From: Parasphingorhabdus halotolerans
Lineage (GTDB): Bacteria > Pseudomonadota > Alphaproteobacteria > Sphingomonadales > Sphingomonadaceae
Length of the DNA stretch: 64,000 nt
NCBI RefSeq assembly: GCF_012516475.1
Contig: NZ_CP051217.1
Span: 372,001 to 436,000, forward strand
Direction: 5' to 3'
Made by a program: the position numbers and the translations under genes. Below, piece after piece: positions 12,446 to 22,842 of the stretch. Below the pieces are notes generated by a model. That model did no database searches, was not told where the DNA came from, and saw nothing but the letters and a program-made list of their open reading frames with translations. Each line of letters opens with the position of its first letter. Positions within the stretch are counted from its first letter, which is position 1.

Positions 12446-13168
12446 CTAGCTGGGCGGGTTATCAATTGTCCTATATTTGTCGCAGGTCCATTTCTGGTTG
12501 TTTGGAATGAGACTGCCGTTCTTCAATTCGTGATCATCGCGCTCACGAGCGACGAAAGCGCTTTCATAGCGGATGACTTTCTTTCCGAAAATTTTCCCAG
12601 AGATGAGCGGTTTATAGTCGTAAACGACCTCTGCAAAATTGACGCCCGTCGATCCTGTGGCGGAAATTTTCTTGCCCGTCGGTCCAATACCGGCCGCTAG
12701 CGATGAGTTGTATCGTCCATCACCCTCATTGCCATAGGAAGATGAAAATTTGGTGTTGCCGCCATAGCAACGCTGCCATCTGATCCATTGGCCTTTTCGG
12801 GAGTCGGTGTAGCCGTTAGCTTCTACACTCGAGAGAATGATCCGTGCATTGGGTGAAAAATCGATCGCGTCACCGGTCAGGTCAGCACCGGTGAAAATTT
12901 CACGTATATCCGCTTCATCAATCGATTCCCGGGCGCGCGAGGCGTTGTCGGCAACCAGCATTGCAATTTGGCTAATCTGCAAATGAGCCACCGCAAGATT
13001 GGCCGTTTCCATTCCCGTCAAGCCAATCCCGAGCATGATCGGAGCGGTATAGGCAAATTCTATCAATGCCAGACCGCTGGTATTTTTGATGATCGAAGCG
13101 TTGCGGAATCGGTCGGTGATTTTTGCAAAACGGGATTTTGACGTATTTTCCATATTCACAATATCCAT
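12446..13168 (-). CDS. TadE-family pseudopilin-like membrane protein
   Basis: The 240-residue protein has one N-terminal hydrophobic segment in the TadE-type context SGLALIEFAYTAPIMLGIGL (about residues 31-50). The Glu after the short leader matches the TadE-like/pseudopilin consensus. The rest is periplasmic, with cysteines in its second half (RCYGGN and WTCDK). TadE-like proteins help assemble or anchor Flp/Tad pili. It is the third gene of a TadG-TadE-TadE operon, two bases after its neighbour. No tadA/B/C or cpa genes are in the window. Confidence 0.8.
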   Translation of the reverse strand: MDIVNMENTSKSRFAKITDRFRNASIIKNTSGLALIEFAYTAPIMLGIGLTGMETANLAVAHLQISQIAMLVADNASRARESIDEADIREIFTGADLTGDAIDFSPNARIILSSVEANGYTDSRKGQWIRWQRCYGGNTKFSSSYGNEGDGRYNSSLAAGIGPTGKKISATGSTGVNFAEVVYDYKPLISGKIFGKKVIRYESAFVARERDDHELKNGSLIPNNQKWTCDKYRTIDNPPS

Positions 13169-13170
13169 TT

Positions 13171-13776
13171 TTAATCCAGATCCGATATGCAGGTTTCAAT
13201 GAGATCTACCTGATCGCCATAAGGCTGATTTCGAACTGCCGTGCTGTTTGTGATGGTCATGGTGTTTTCCAGACCGATCATGGATGCCAATGGAAATAGT
13301 CGCGGCCTCACGATCGTAATTTCGTAACTCACAATATCATCCGGCCCACCGGTACCTTCAATACCGTAATCGGTATCGAACACGTCGTTGTTATTATTGT
13401 CGATGTAGCAATCACCCGGATCGACCACGCCATTGCTATTTTTATCGGTCGTCAGTTTTTCCGGTTTTCCGATATTGGTAAAATCGAAATAGCTCTTCGT
13501 TTCGACCGTGATTTGATCGGCTTTGAGACCAAGTGGCGTCAGGCCATTTTTAATCTCTTTTTCGATATAGGCTTTCGTCATTTCACCAGTAGAAGCGCCT
13601 CGCGCAACTTGATGGAGAATTGACTTGGACATCGTGTCCACATAGCCACGGTAACCGAGGTCCATGATGCCCAGAAGCAGCAAGAAAAAGGGTGGTGCGA
13701 CCAATCCAAATTCGACCAGAGTAGCGCCTGTGCTATCACCGAGCAGACGGGTTTTGAGAGCTTTCAATTTCATCAT
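13171..13776 (-). CDS. TadE-family protein with an Asp/Asn-rich loop
   Basis: The start is taken at 13776, where ATG overlaps the tadG stop (ATGA). A longer upstream reading overlaps tadG and looks non-coding. The 201-residue product has STGATLVEFGLVAPPFFLLL, the TadE hydrophobic segment with Glu. Near its middle is an Asp/Asn-rich stretch (DKNSNGVVDPGD, then DNNNNDVFDTDYG) that resembles EF-hand or dockerin-type calcium loops; calcium binding is inference. It probably forms minor Tad-type pilins with its downstream paralogue. Confidence 0.8.
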   Translation of the reverse strand: MMKLKALKTRLLGDSTGATLVEFGLVAPPFFLLLLGIMDLGYRGYVDTMSKSILHQVARGASTGEMTKAYIEKEIKNGLTPLGLKADQITVETKSYFDFTNIGKPEKLTTDKNSNGVVDPGDCYIDNNNNDVFDTDYGIEGTGGPDDIVSYEITIVRPRLFPLASMIGLENTMTITNSTAVRNQPYGDQVDLIETCISDLD

Positions 13777-15728
13777 TTTGACAACCTCAATCCACCAATG
13801 GTTTTCGCTATATCGCCAAAAGCTTTGACCAGATCTGCGTTGCTGCTGGCAGCAGAAGCATGATCTTTGCTGGTGGCGCAATCTTCCATATTCTTTGTTG
13901 GATTGCTCACACCGAACTGCACTGCCCACACCGTTATTCCCTTGGCTTTGGCCGCGTTGCAGGCTAGCTGGAAGCGTTGCGCTTGGCGCGCCTCATATTC
14001 GGTTTTGCCGATACTGGTTGGACCTAACCGGCCATCTAGCTGATTATATCCGTAAACATTGTATCGATCGGGGTTCACATTGAGGTCGCCATCCGTCATA
14101 AACAGAATGTGGCGGCTAATGTTAAAACCATTTTTCGATTTGGAGTTCACCGCACTAAACAGTCCCTCTTTGGATATCAGACGGCCGGCCCAGAGCATGC
14201 CGATGGTATGGTTGGTGTAGCCTTGTGCCGTCAGCCCATTGATGTAGGATTTGAGATTGCTGGTGATCTGCACCGGAGTACTGTTGTCGGTGGGTGAATT
14301 GTAACCAACCCCGTCATATTGCGGATAGGCTGCGAGAATACGCGCCGGAGCAGGGCAATCGGAAGAACTCACAGTTGATCCGTTGCGCTTGTATTCCACA
14401 CCTTCCCAATATGGCCGCCATCTTGTGGCCTTGTTGTAAGGCACCAGATCAAGATCAAGATCGTAGGCATTTACCGGAATAGCGTTGGTTGTCGAAATAA
14501 TGTCCTGATAAGTATCGCGTTCTTCGATGCAGCCGTCCCACTTGTCCTTTGGACCGTCCGTATTGCTACTGGGGTTGTTATTCAACGTAGGCCTTTGTGC
14601 TGCGACGCCGGTCTTGATTGAAGCTACATAGGCCGATACGTTATGCGCATATTCATCATATTCCCAATGATCGAATACGGCTCCGGGCTGCCAATCACTT
14701 GATGTCGCCGGCGGTCCACCAGCGTATTTCTCAACTTTGCGCGTGCAGGTTATGTTATTCTTGTTTTTGCGTTTGTACTGATTGTAGGTGAACTTGTAAT
14801 AATTTCCGCTCACTGTTATTTTGTTGCCCTGGCCGTTGACAGGACCTGACGGATTCCAGGCACCGGGAACCGGCTTGTTTTCACTGAACAAATCCTCGCA
14901 ACCATCACGCGGATCGCCAGTGGCATCTTCGATTCTTATATCTTCGTAAGTAACGACCGGAGGATTAAGCAACCAGATTGCTTTGCGTGTCTGGTAATTC
15001 CATTCATCTTCCTGAGCCGTGCCCGTGCCACCAACAATCCATGCTGGATTGGCATCATATAGAAGTTTTCCGGGATTAACGAGAGCATTATAGGGTACAA
15101 AACCATAGCGGATTTGGCTGCCTTGCGCTGCACCGCCGGGACCTAAAATATCATAAAATTGTTTAACCGCGTCTTTCAGACCCTGAATTCGCGATCCGCT
15201 CATCGACCCGGTAACGTCAAGCGACATCACAACATCGACGTTGCCGATATCCAGACGGCTGGTGCAATCTACCTTGAGCTGCATAGTCTGAAAACCGAAT
15301 ATACGCATGATAGATGTATTTACGGTTGTCTCTGCATATCCATAAACCGTTTTGGAAGGGGTGCCGTCAGCCAGTTTGGGCCCATCGACAAACCTCGGGT
15401 TTGCCTGCCCGTTAACAGGTGCAAAGTTATTGGTGCCAAACGTGCCTTCAGGGAAGTTGAAATCAAAAAACTTGCGTGCCTCGATCTTGTCATCATTGGA
15501 CATTGCAATGCCCGACATGGAACGGCGACCGGCCAGAGCACCCGCGTCGCAGGCTTGCTGCAAACGGGCTTTGGCCATGTAAGCACGGCCCATATCCACG
15601 CCGCCGCCAATAAATCCGGCAATCGGAAATAGCGCGAGGGCTGCCATGAAATAGATGTTGCCCGTGTTGTCGGTGCGCAAATCACGCAAAATCGATTTGA
15701 ACCGTTTTGTCTTTTTATTGCCAAGCAT
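13773..15728 (-). CDS. TadG-like protein with von Willebrand factor A domain
   Basis: The 651-residue protein starts with a Tad-type membrane segment (GNIYFMAALALFPIAGFIGG, about residues 23-42). It is followed by MGRAYMAKARLQQACDAGALAG, the usual TadG N-terminal signature. A vWA domain starts near residue 158 with the MIDAS-like DVTGSMSGSR, and a later ILFMTDGD fits the second metal site. TadG proteins are envelope components of Tad pilus systems. The gene heads a leftward three-gene operon; a 156-base gap separates it from the divergent gene at 15885. Confidence 0.85.
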   Translation of the reverse strand: MLGNKKTKRFKSILRDLRTDNTGNIYFMAALALFPIAGFIGGGVDMGRAYMAKARLQQACDAGALAGRRSMSGIAMSNDDKIEARKFFDFNFPEGTFGTNNFAPVNGQANPRFVDGPKLADGTPSKTVYGYAETTVNTSIMRIFGFQTMQLKVDCTSRLDIGNVDVVMSLDVTGSMSGSRIQGLKDAVKQFYDILGPGGAAQGSQIRYGFVPYNALVNPGKLLYDANPAWIVGGTGTAQEDEWNYQTRKAIWLLNPPVVTYEDIRIEDATGDPRDGCEDLFSENKPVPGAWNPSGPVNGQGNKITVSGNYYKFTYNQYKRKNKNNITCTRKVEKYAGGPPATSSDWQPGAVFDHWEYDEYAHNVSAYVASIKTGVAAQRPTLNNNPSSNTDGPKDKWDGCIEERDTYQDIISTTNAIPVNAYDLDLDLVPYNKATRWRPYWEGVEYKRNGSTVSSSDCPAPARILAAYPQYDGVGYNSPTDNSTPVQITSNLKSYINGLTAQGYTNHTIGMLWAGRLISKEGLFSAVNSKSKNGFNISRHILFMTDGDLNVNPDRYNVYGYNQLDGRLGPTSIGKTEYEARQAQRFQLACNAAKAKGITVWAVQFGVSNPTKNMEDCATSKDHASAASSNADLVKAFGDIAKTIGGLRLSK

Positions 15729-15884
15729 GTGCTTGAGCCCCCATTGCCATGCACAGCAATATACTGCGCGTAATTTCCAATTCAGCCTCCCAGATACGGG
15801 AAAAAGGGTTAGCGGCAGCCAAACACACAGGGTTAAAGCAATCTTTACCTTGATTTCGCACGGAAAACTGGCAACGGCGTGACC

Positions 15885-16556
15885 ATGAGTGACGCGTTTT
15901 TACAGCTTGATCCGTTGCATCGCTTGGTTCTAGCTTATGCAAAACCGAAAGATAAAGACCGGTTTGCGGTGCTTTTTGCGATTGACTCGAGATTTGCAGA
16001 TATCATCCGCGCGACAAGTGAAATACTTATTGGGCAGATAAAGTTAACCTGGTGGCGGGATATTTTAACCATGCCACCGGAAAAGCGGCCTGTTGGCGAG
16101 CCGTTGGTCGAGCAGATAAATATGCTGCAGGCGCAGGGAACCGACTTGCGTCCCCTTATGCAGCTTCTTGAGGGGTGGGAAATGTTGCTGGAAGATTTCC
16201 CCTGGGATGATCGCCAGTTTGAACAATATGCGACTGACCGCGGGGCTGGTTTCTTCGGTTTTTGCGGGGAGGACGCCGAGAAACTAACATCCGCGCAGCG
16301 GGAACTATCAATGAGCTGGGCCCTGTGGGACTTTGCCCGTCATTGCTCTGATCCGGAAATGCGGGGTCTCGCCTTCGAGAAATCGGCAAAGCATCTGGCG
16401 AGCGGGCAAGACTGGTCATTTGACAGAAACGGACGGCCCTATTCTATTTTGTGCAAATTGGTGGCGCGCGATGTAGAAAATGGGGAACTGACACCAGACT
16501 TGCTGACGCCCGCAGTGGCAAGAAAGATTGTCTGGCACGGATTAACCGGCCTGTAG
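15885..16556 (+). CDS. Squalene/phytoene synthase-fold protein (NDUFAF6-like)
   Basis: The 223-residue protein begins DAFLQLDPLHRLVLAYAKP and has IGQIKLTWWRDIL (about 47-59), which matches the 'qiRL.WWrd.l' patch of squalene/phytoene synthase-fold proteins. The two Asp-rich DxxxD metal motifs of true prenyl synthases are not evident. That favours the NDUFAF6-like non-catalytic branch linked to respiratory complex I assembly over a carotenoid enzyme (inference). ATG at 15885 is preferred to the GTG six bases earlier. Confidence 0.65.
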   Translation: MSDAFLQLDPLHRLVLAYAKPKDKDRFAVLFAIDSRFADIIRATSEILIGQIKLTWWRDILTMPPEKRPVGEPLVEQINMLQAQGTDLRPLMQLLEGWEMLLEDFPWDDRQFEQYATDRGAGFFGFCGEDAEKLTSAQRELSMSWALWDFARHCSDPEMRGLAFEKSAKHLASGQDWSFDRNGRPYSILCKLVARDVENGELTPDLLTPAVARKIVWHGLTGL

Positions 16557-16588
16557 GAACGTTTTGAACAGAAAGGAACGGCAGCGGC

Positions 16589-17056
16589 ATGAAACGATTC
16601 ATCGCTGGCGCTTCGGGGATGCTGCTCATCATGGCGGCAGGATTGTTTTTCTGGATCGGTGCCCAGAGTCAGGAAGTTGTCTTGCCGGATGCGCCGCCAC
16701 CGCCCGAGCAGACCGACCCGGAAGGCCTGCCTGTTGCCGACGATGCCGAGACCGCTATTGGGCCTGCGCCGCCAACCCCGCCAAAAGCCTATCAATCATC
16801 TCGTGAAGAAAAGCGCTTCAACCGCTACGACCGCGATCGCGACGAGTTAATCACGCGCCTGGAATTGATGAGCAGCCGCACCAAGGCCTTTAAAAAGCTT
16901 GATAAGGACGGTAACAACCTGCTGACTTTTGAGGAGTGGGCCGCGGCGACGAGCAAAAAATTTGCGAGCGCGGACAAGGACCGCAATGGGCAGTTAACCC
17001 GGACAGAATTCCGCACGACACGGCCAAAGCGGACCGCGCCACGCTGCAAATGCTAA
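16589..17056 (+). CDS. EF-hand calcium-binding protein, membrane-anchored or exported
   Basis: Three EF-hand loops are visible in the 155-residue product: [24 protein letters not shown] and [12 protein letters not shown], at about residues 80-145. The N-terminus has a hydrophobic segment ([16 protein letters not shown], about 10-25) acting as anchor or signal, then a Pro-rich linker. AGAAAGGAA precedes the ATG. The protein would sense or buffer calcium in the periplasm; the target is unknown. Its stop overlaps the convergent trmFO stop by four bases. Confidence 0.8.
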   Translation: MKRFIAGASGMLLIMAAGLFFWIGAQSQEVVLPDAPPPPEQTDPEGLPVADDAETAIGPAPPTPPKAYQSSREEKRFNRYDRDRDELITRLELMSSRTKAFKKLDKDGNNLLTFEEWAAATSKKFASADKDRNGQLTRTEFRTTRPKRTAPRCKC

Positions 17057-18405
17057 GCGAGTTGCATGCCCTTGGCCGATAACGGTCGATGCCACTCAAC
17101 AAAATCGGCGCGGGCGCGAGCGGTATATGCCTCTTTGCGTTCCTTTTTCTTCACGCGCTGTTCAAACGGCGGGAACAGGCCGAAATTGACATTCATCGGC
17201 TGATAGTCGCGTGCATCTGCGCCGCCGGTAATATGTGACAGCAATGCACCGAAAGCCGTCGTTTGCGGCGGATAGGTGAAAGTCTCGCCTTTAATCTCCG
17301 CTGCCACCATCCGGCCCACCATCAGGCCCACCGCTGCGCTTTCGACATAGCCTTCACAACCGGTAATCTGCCCGGCAAAGCGGATATGTGGCGCTTTCTT
17401 GAGCCGCATCTGCTTGTCGAGTAGCTTGGGTGCGTTGATAAATGTGTTGCGGTGCAAGCCGCCCATCCGCGCAAATTCGGCGTTTTCCAGGCCTGGAATG
17501 GTTTTGAGCAAATCCGCCTGCGCGCCATATTTCAGCTTGGTCTGGAAACCGACCATGTTCCAGAGTGTGCCCAGCGCGTTATCCTGCCGTAGTTGCACTA
17601 CCGCATAGGCACTCTCGCCGGTATGGGCGTTAGTCAGGCCGACCGGTTTCATCGGGCCGAATCGCAATGTTTCAGACCCGCGTGACGCCATGACTTCAAT
17701 CGGCATACAGCCCTCGAAATAGGGGGTGTTTTTCTCCCATTCCTTGAAGTCGGTTTTCTCACCCTCGAGAAGTCCTTGGATGAAGGCTTCATATCGTGCC
17801 TTGTCCATCGGGCAGTTGATATAGTCCTTGCCGTCGCCTTCCGGGCCGATTTTATCCCAGCGCGATTGCATCCATGCGATGTTCATGTTGATGCTGTCTT
17901 TATAAACGATCGGCGCAATCGCATCGAAAAAGGCGAGGGAATCTTCGCCGGTGGCAGCGCCAATGCTTTCCGCCAAAGCCATTGCGGTGAGGGGGCCGGT
18001 GGCGACGATGGTCAATCCGCTTTCCGGCAGTTTATCAACGCGCTCGCGGACAATGTCGACATTTGGGTGCTCGCAAAGCACTTTTGTGACGCCTTCCGAA
18101 AAATGATCGCGGTCCACGGCCAATGCCGAGCCTGCTGGCAACCGGTGTTTGTCGCCTTGACCGATAATCAGCGAATTAAGATCGCGCATCTCCTGATGCA
18201 GCAGACCAACAGCGTTTTTCTCGGCATCGTCCGATCGAAAACTGTTGGAGCAGACCAGTTCCGCCAATCCATCGGTCTGGTGGGCGGGTGTCATCTCACC
18301 GGATCCGCGCATTTCCGAAAGGCGCACTTTCACGCCTGCTTCCGCCAATTGCCACGCCGCTTCCGATCCAGCGAGTCCGCCGCCAATAATATGTACATCT
18401 GTCAT
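17053..18405 (-). CDS. trmFO: TrmFO, folate-dependent tRNA (uracil-54-C5)-methyltransferase
   Basis: TrmFO uses FAD and methylenetetrahydrofolate to make ribothymidine at position 54 of tRNA. The 450-residue sequence starts with the FAD-binding [19 protein letters not shown] and has [20 protein letters not shown], a family signature. The C-terminal [20 protein letters not shown] is also typical. Formerly called Gid. It is encoded alone on this strand, with the divergent YhhN gene 73 bases away. Confidence 0.95.
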   Translation of the reverse strand: MTDVHIIGGGLAGSEAAWQLAEAGVKVRLSEMRGSGEMTPAHQTDGLAELVCSNSFRSDDAEKNAVGLLHQEMRDLNSLIIGQGDKHRLPAGSALAVDRDHFSEGVTKVLCEHPNVDIVRERVDKLPESGLTIVATGPLTAMALAESIGAATGEDSLAFFDAIAPIVYKDSINMNIAWMQSRWDKIGPEGDGKDYINCPMDKARYEAFIQGLLEGEKTDFKEWEKNTPYFEGCMPIEVMASRGSETLRFGPMKPVGLTNAHTGESAYAVVQLRQDNALGTLWNMVGFQTKLKYGAQADLLKTIPGLENAEFARMGGLHRNTFINAPKLLDKQMRLKKAPHIRFAGQITGCEGYVESAAVGLMVGRMVAAEIKGETFTYPPQTTAFGALLSHITGGADARDYQPMNVNFGLFPPFEQRVKKKERKEAYTARARADFVEWHRPLSAKGMQLA

Positions 18406-18478
18406 GGCGACCTATCTGTTGCCCAAGAAGCTGAAAGTCAATCTGGTCGTTTTGATCGGTGCATGATAAGCGGCTTAT

Positions 18479-19159
18479 ATGAAAAGCGCGATTATCGATT
18501 CCCGGCCTTACTTGATGCTCAGCTTGTTGTTCGGAATCAGCTATTATTTTGTGAGCGACGCACAGATTCCCGGCACCTATCTAATGCTCTGGAAAGGGGC
18601 AGCCGTTGGTTTCCTCGCTGTCTATGCATTTGCGCGCCTGCACCGGATTGACGGAAAAATGCTGGGGATCATCATGGCTCTGGGCGCGCTTGGCGATATG
18701 GTGATCGAATTTGACCAGATTTTTGGCGCGGCTGTCTTTATCGTCGGCCATATCGTGGCGATCATCTTTTATGCGCGGTATCGCAGGCACAAGCTGGCGT
18801 TCAGCCAAAAGCTATTTGCGATATTGCTGGTCCCGATATCCGCGCTCATCGCGTTTGCCATGCCGGATGACCGCTCAATGGCCCTCGCCGGAGCCGCCTA
18901 TTGCGTGTTTGCCGCAGCGATGGCAGCAATGGCCTGGACCAGCCGTTTTCCGCGTTACCGCGTTGGTGTCGGCGCGGTGATGTTCGTCGTTTCCGATCTG
19001 CTGATTATTTCGCGCATGGGGCCACTTGAGACCAGCATGGTGCCAGACCTTCTGATTTGGCCGCTATATTATATCGGGCAATTCCTCATTGCCACCGGTG
19101 TGGTGCAAACGCTTCGGCACGAAATGGCTGCGGAGAGCGCTGATCCGGTTCCCGCCTGA
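18479..19159 (+). CDS. YhhN-family lysoplasmalogenase-like membrane protein
   Basis: The 226-residue polytopic protein has about eight hydrophobic segments. It contains LGALGDMVIEF near residue 70, a version of the conserved 'lGD.lL' element, and VVSDLLIISRM near residue 175; both match the YhhN/TMEM86 family. Family members hydrolyse lysoplasmalogen vinyl ether bonds (TMEM86B) or have unproven roles in bacteria. Its stop is four bases from the convergent dioxygenase gene. Confidence 0.8.
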   Translation: MKSAIIDSRPYLMLSLLFGISYYFVSDAQIPGTYLMLWKGAAVGFLAVYAFARLHRIDGKMLGIIMALGALGDMVIEFDQIFGAAVFIVGHIVAIIFYARYRRHKLAFSQKLFAILLVPISALIAFAMPDDRSMALAGAAYCVFAAAMAAMAWTSRFPRYRVGVGAVMFVVSDLLIISRMGPLETSMVPDLLIWPLYYIGQFLIATGVVQTLRHEMAAESADPVPA

Positions 19160-19163
19160 GCTG

Positions 19164-20009
19164 TCAAACCTGGTACGCGGCAATGGTGGTGCGGTGCAGC
19201 AGCCGGTCATGGCCCTCATAGCCGCCAGTTGCGCAGTGCAACACCGACCGGTTATCCCACATTATCAGCATGTTAGGCTGCCACTTGTGGCGGTAGATAA
19301 ATTCTTCGCGGCTTTGCCATGCGTATAATTGTTGCAGCAAGGGCAGGGCGTCTTCCTGCGCCATGCCTTCAAAGCCGATAATATAACCCATGCAGCTAAA
19401 AATCCCCAGCCTCCCCGTCTCGGGATGGGCGCGAATCAAAGGATGAAACTGGGTTTTCCGCGCTGATTCGTTGGGGCGTATTGCCATGCTGCGGCCTTCG
19501 TCCTTGTCGCCATAGGCACCGTCGGGCGCATAGGCGAGCTGTGCGCTGTGGATCGCGGTAAGGCCTTGATATTTTGCGCGCATCTCTGGCGGCATGGCGT
19601 CAAGCGCAGCGTGTTGATTGGCGAATAATGTATCCCCGCCAACCGGTGGAATGGTGATGCCCATCAGACAGGTGCCGGCAGGGGGATGGGCCTGAAAGCT
19701 CCAGTCGCTATGCCAGTTCTCCGCAAACAAAGGCGATTTCTCATCGGCATTGCGCTGGATTGCCGCGATATGGGCGCGTCCCTCGATGGGATCAAAAAAC
19801 GGATCATGGCCGAAGTCACCGAAATATTGAGTGAACCGCTCCAGATCATCGTCCGTCATTGCCTGATCGGGGAACGACAGCACATGATGTTCAAGCCAGG
19901 CAGTTCGGATGTCGGCGACTTGCGGTGCATCCAGCGGTTGCGTCAGATCAACACCCGTAACGGAAGCGCCGCATGCCTGGCCGGACGGGGTAACTTTAAT
20001 CGATGTCAT
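19164..20009 (-). CDS. TauD/TfdA-family Fe(II)/2-oxoglutarate dioxygenase
   Basis: The 281-residue protein has the iron-binding HxD in ENWHSDWSF (about residue 100), the distal His in HDRLLHRTTI and the 2-oxoglutarate-binding Arg near it. The opening GVDLTQPLD and PDQAMTDDDLERFTQYFGDFG are typical of the TauD/TfdA family. The substrate (taurine, alkylsulfonate, aryloxyacid or other) cannot be fixed from sequence. Its ATG lies inside the end of gyrA (14-base overlap), so it may be translated with gyrA. Confidence 0.88.
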   Translation of the reverse strand: MTSIKVTPSGQACGASVTGVDLTQPLDAPQVADIRTAWLEHHVLSFPDQAMTDDDLERFTQYFGDFGHDPFFDPIEGRAHIAAIQRNADEKSPLFAENWHSDWSFQAHPPAGTCLMGITIPPVGGDTLFANQHAALDAMPPEMRAKYQGLTAIHSAQLAYAPDGAYGDKDEGRSMAIRPNESARKTQFHPLIRAHPETGRLGIFSCMGYIIGFEGMAQEDALPLLQQLYAWQSREEFIYRHKWQPNMLIMWDNRSVLHCATGGYEGHDRLLHRTTIAAYQV

Positions 20010-22761
20010 CTTGGGTGCGTTCTTCTGTCGGATTCACCACGGCATCGCCTTCACCGCCTGAGATTCCCTGATCAACCAATTCGTCGGTCACAGCCTCTTC
20101 GGCTTCGTTTTCCGGCTCTTCTTCCTCATCAATTTTTGCGGCACCAACCACCGTTTCACCATCGGAAACATCGAATAGTTTCACGCCAGAGCTATTGCGG
20201 CCAATTACCCGCATATCGGCGACTTTCATGCGAATGAGCTTGGCTTGATCGGTCACCAGCATTACTTGCTCGTCGTCTGTAGCGCGGAAGCTCGCCACCA
20301 CGGTGCCGTTGCGCTTGATATTGTCGATATTCAATATGCCCTGGCCGCCGCGCCCGGACTGACGATATTCGAAGGCGCTGGACCGCTTGCCGTAGCCGTT
20401 GGCGCAAACCGTGAGGACAAATTCCTCGCTTTCGCTGAATTCGGCCATGCGCTCGGCGGAAAGCTCCGGTTCGTTGTCATTGTCTTTCCACGGCGCAGCT
20501 TTGAGATACTGATCCCGTTGCTCGGTAGATGCTTCAAATCCTGACAGAACCGAAAGCGAGATTACTTCGTCATCATCTTTCAGCGCAATTCCGCGTACTC
20601 CGGTCGATGTGCGGCTCTGGAAGGAACGCACCGCGTCACCGGCAAAGCGGATCGCCTTGCCATTACGGGTTGCCAGCAGCACGTCATCGCCTTCGGATAG
20701 CAGTTTCACGCCAATCAGCCGGTCATCACTGTCCTCATCGAACTTCATCGCAAATTTGCCGTTCGACGGTACATTGGTAAAGCTATCCATGCTGTTTCGC
20801 CGCACTCCGCCCTTGGCAGTGGCGAACATGACGTGGAGATTGCCCCATTCCGCCTCGTCTTCAGGCAATGGCAGCACAGTGGAAATCGTTTCACCCTCGG
20901 CCAGCGGCAGCAAATTGACCATCGGGCGGCCCTTGGTTTGCGGTCCACCTTCTGGCAATTTCCATACTTTCAGGCGGTAAACCTTGCCGTGATTGGAGAA
21001 AAACAGCACCGGCGTGTGGGTAGATGTCACAAATAGTTCGGTAATCGCGTCTTCGTCCTTGGTTGCCATGCCCGCACGGCCTTTGCCACCGCGACGCTGC
21101 GCCCGGAACGTATCGAGCGGTGTGCGTTTGATATAACCGCCGTGGGTTACCGTCACGACCATTTCGGATCGTTCCATCAGGTCTTCGTCTTCCAGACCAT
21201 CCCAGGCAGCGGTGATCTCGGAGACACGCGGCGTCGCGAACAGATCGCGCACTTCCTCAAGCTCTTCGCGCATGACGGCATAGAGTTTTACACGATCAGC
21301 CAATATTGCGAGATATTCTTCAATAGCGACAGCAAGCTCTTTTAATTCATCACCAATTTCTTCACGGCCAAGCGCCGTCAGTTTTTGCAAACGCAAGTCC
21401 AGGATTGCCTTCACTTGAACAGCGGAAAGCTTATACGTGTCGCCTTCAACCTCGACCTCTGTCGCTTCGACCAGCCGTATATATTGCGCGATCTCGGCGA
21501 TCGGCCACTCGCGGGCAAGCAGGGATTCACGCGCTTCGGTTGGTGTTGCAGATCCGCGAATGATGCGGACCACTTCATCCATATTGGTAACGGCGACCAC
21601 AAGACCGAGCAAGATATGCGCCCGTTCGCGCGCTTTGTTCAGTTCAAATTTGGTCCTTCGCGTAATGACCTCTTCGCGGAATGTCACGAAGGATTCAATA
21701 ATATCTCGCAGGTTGAGCACTTCCGGACGGCCGCCGCGAATAGCGAGCATATTGGCCGGGAAGCTGGATTGGGCAGGGGTGAAGCGCCACAGTTGATTGA
21801 GCACAACATCTGGCGTCGCATCGCGGCGCAATTCAATCACCACGCGCACGCCGGCACGGCTAGATTCGTCACGAATGTCCGATACGCCTTCAATCCGCTT
21901 GTCTTTCGCCGCTTCCGCGATCTTTTCAACCAAGCCGGATTTGCCAACCTGAAACGGGATCGAGGTCAAAACAATCGAGCGTTTGTCACCACGTCCTTCC
22001 TCAATGACATGACGCGCGCGCATCATAATTGATCCACGGCCTTCCTTATAAGCTGATTTCGCGCCGGATTGGCCCAATATCAGCGGGGCAGTAGGGAAAT
22101 CAGGTCCAGGGATTATCTCGATCAGTTCGTCAATCGTGATGCCCGGTTGCTCGATATAGGCAAGGCATGCGTTAATCACTTCACCGAGATTATGCGGCGG
22201 AATATTCGTCGCCATTCCGACCGCGATCCCGCCAGCGCCGTTAACCAGCAGATTGGGAAAGCGCGCAGGGAGGACGTGCGGCTCTTCTCGGCTGCCATCA
22301 TAATTGGGGACGAAGTCCACCGTATCCTTGTCCAGATCATTGAGCAGATAGTTCGCGACTTTGTTTAATCGCGCTTCGGTATACCGCATGGAAGCGGGCA
22401 TGTCGGGGTCCATCGAGCCAAAATTGCCCTGCCCATCAATCAACGGTACGCGCATCGACCAATCCTGCGTCATCCGGGCCAGAGCCATATAAATTGCGCT
22501 GTCGCCATGCGGGTGATAATTGCCCATCACATCGCCGACGATTTTGGCGCATTTGCGATAAGGGCGCCCTGCGACCATTCCGCCTTCCTGGGAAGCAAAT
22601 AAAATCCGCCGGTGAACCGGTTTCAGGCCATCGCGCACATCGGGTAATGCGCGGCTGACAATCACCGACATGGCATAGTCCATGTAGCTGGTTTTCATCT
22701 CATCGACGATATCAATCGGTTCAATGCCAGATGGGATAGGTGCAGTGGTTTGTTCGTTCAC
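19996..22761 (-). CDS. gyrA: DNA gyrase subunit A
   Basis: GyrA is the breakage-reunion subunit that introduces negative supercoils with GyrB. The active-site Tyr127 lies in [10 protein letters not shown], and the quinolone-resistance region reads [16 protein letters not shown] at about residues 82-97. Ser88 aligns with E. coli Ser83, and Met92 with Asp87. The C-terminal beta-pinwheel has the GyrA box QRRGGKG. The last 40 residues are acidic. The 921-residue length is typical. A gap of 81 bases follows the upstream SDR gene, so gyrA may have its own promoter. Confidence 0.97.
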   Translation of the reverse strand: MNEQTTAPIPSGIEPIDIVDEMKTSYMDYAMSVIVSRALPDVRDGLKPVHRRILFASQEGGMVAGRPYRKCAKIVGDVMGNYHPHGDSAIYMALARMTQDWSMRVPLIDGQGNFGSMDPDMPASMRYTEARLNKVANYLLNDLDKDTVDFVPNYDGSREEPHVLPARFPNLLVNGAGGIAVGMATNIPPHNLGEVINACLAYIEQPGITIDELIEIIPGPDFPTAPLILGQSGAKSAYKEGRGSIMMRARHVIEEGRGDKRSIVLTSIPFQVGKSGLVEKIAEAAKDKRIEGVSDIRDESSRAGVRVVIELRRDATPDVVLNQLWRFTPAQSSFPANMLAIRGGRPEVLNLRDIIESFVTFREEVITRRTKFELNKARERAHILLGLVVAVTNMDEVVRIIRGSATPTEARESLLAREWPIAEIAQYIRLVEATEVEVEGDTYKLSAVQVKAILDLRLQKLTALGREEIGDELKELAVAIEEYLAILADRVKLYAVMREELEEVRDLFATPRVSEITAAWDGLEDEDLMERSEMVVTVTHGGYIKRTPLDTFRAQRRGGKGRAGMATKDEDAITELFVTSTHTPVLFFSNHGKVYRLKVWKLPEGGPQTKGRPMVNLLPLAEGETISTVLPLPEDEAEWGNLHVMFATAKGGVRRNSMDSFTNVPSNGKFAMKFDEDSDDRLIGVKLLSEGDDVLLATRNGKAIRFAGDAVRSFQSRTSTGVRGIALKDDDEVISLSVLSGFEASTEQRDQYLKAAPWKDNDNEPELSAERMAEFSESEEFVLTVCANGYGKRSSAFEYRQSGRGGQGILNIDNIKRNGTVVASFRATDDEQVMLVTDQAKLIRMKVADMRVIGRNSSGVKLFDVSDGETVVGAAKIDEEEEPENEAEEAVTDELVDQGISGGEGDAVVNPTEERTQDDID

Positions 22762-22842
22762 AAACGGGCCTTTTTGTTGGTTCTTTTGATGCTGATTCTT
22801 CTAGGCGAAGCGGCTCATAAAGGCCAGCGTTTCAGGCCGTTT

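Noticed and set aside
17776-18651. 291-residue plus-strand frame over trmFO and YhhN
   Set aside because: Shadow of trmFO; the sequence is rich in unlikely His, Arg and Cys.
21385-22032. 215-residue plus-strand frame inside gyrA
   Set aside because: Antisense shadow of gyrA with no recognisable features.
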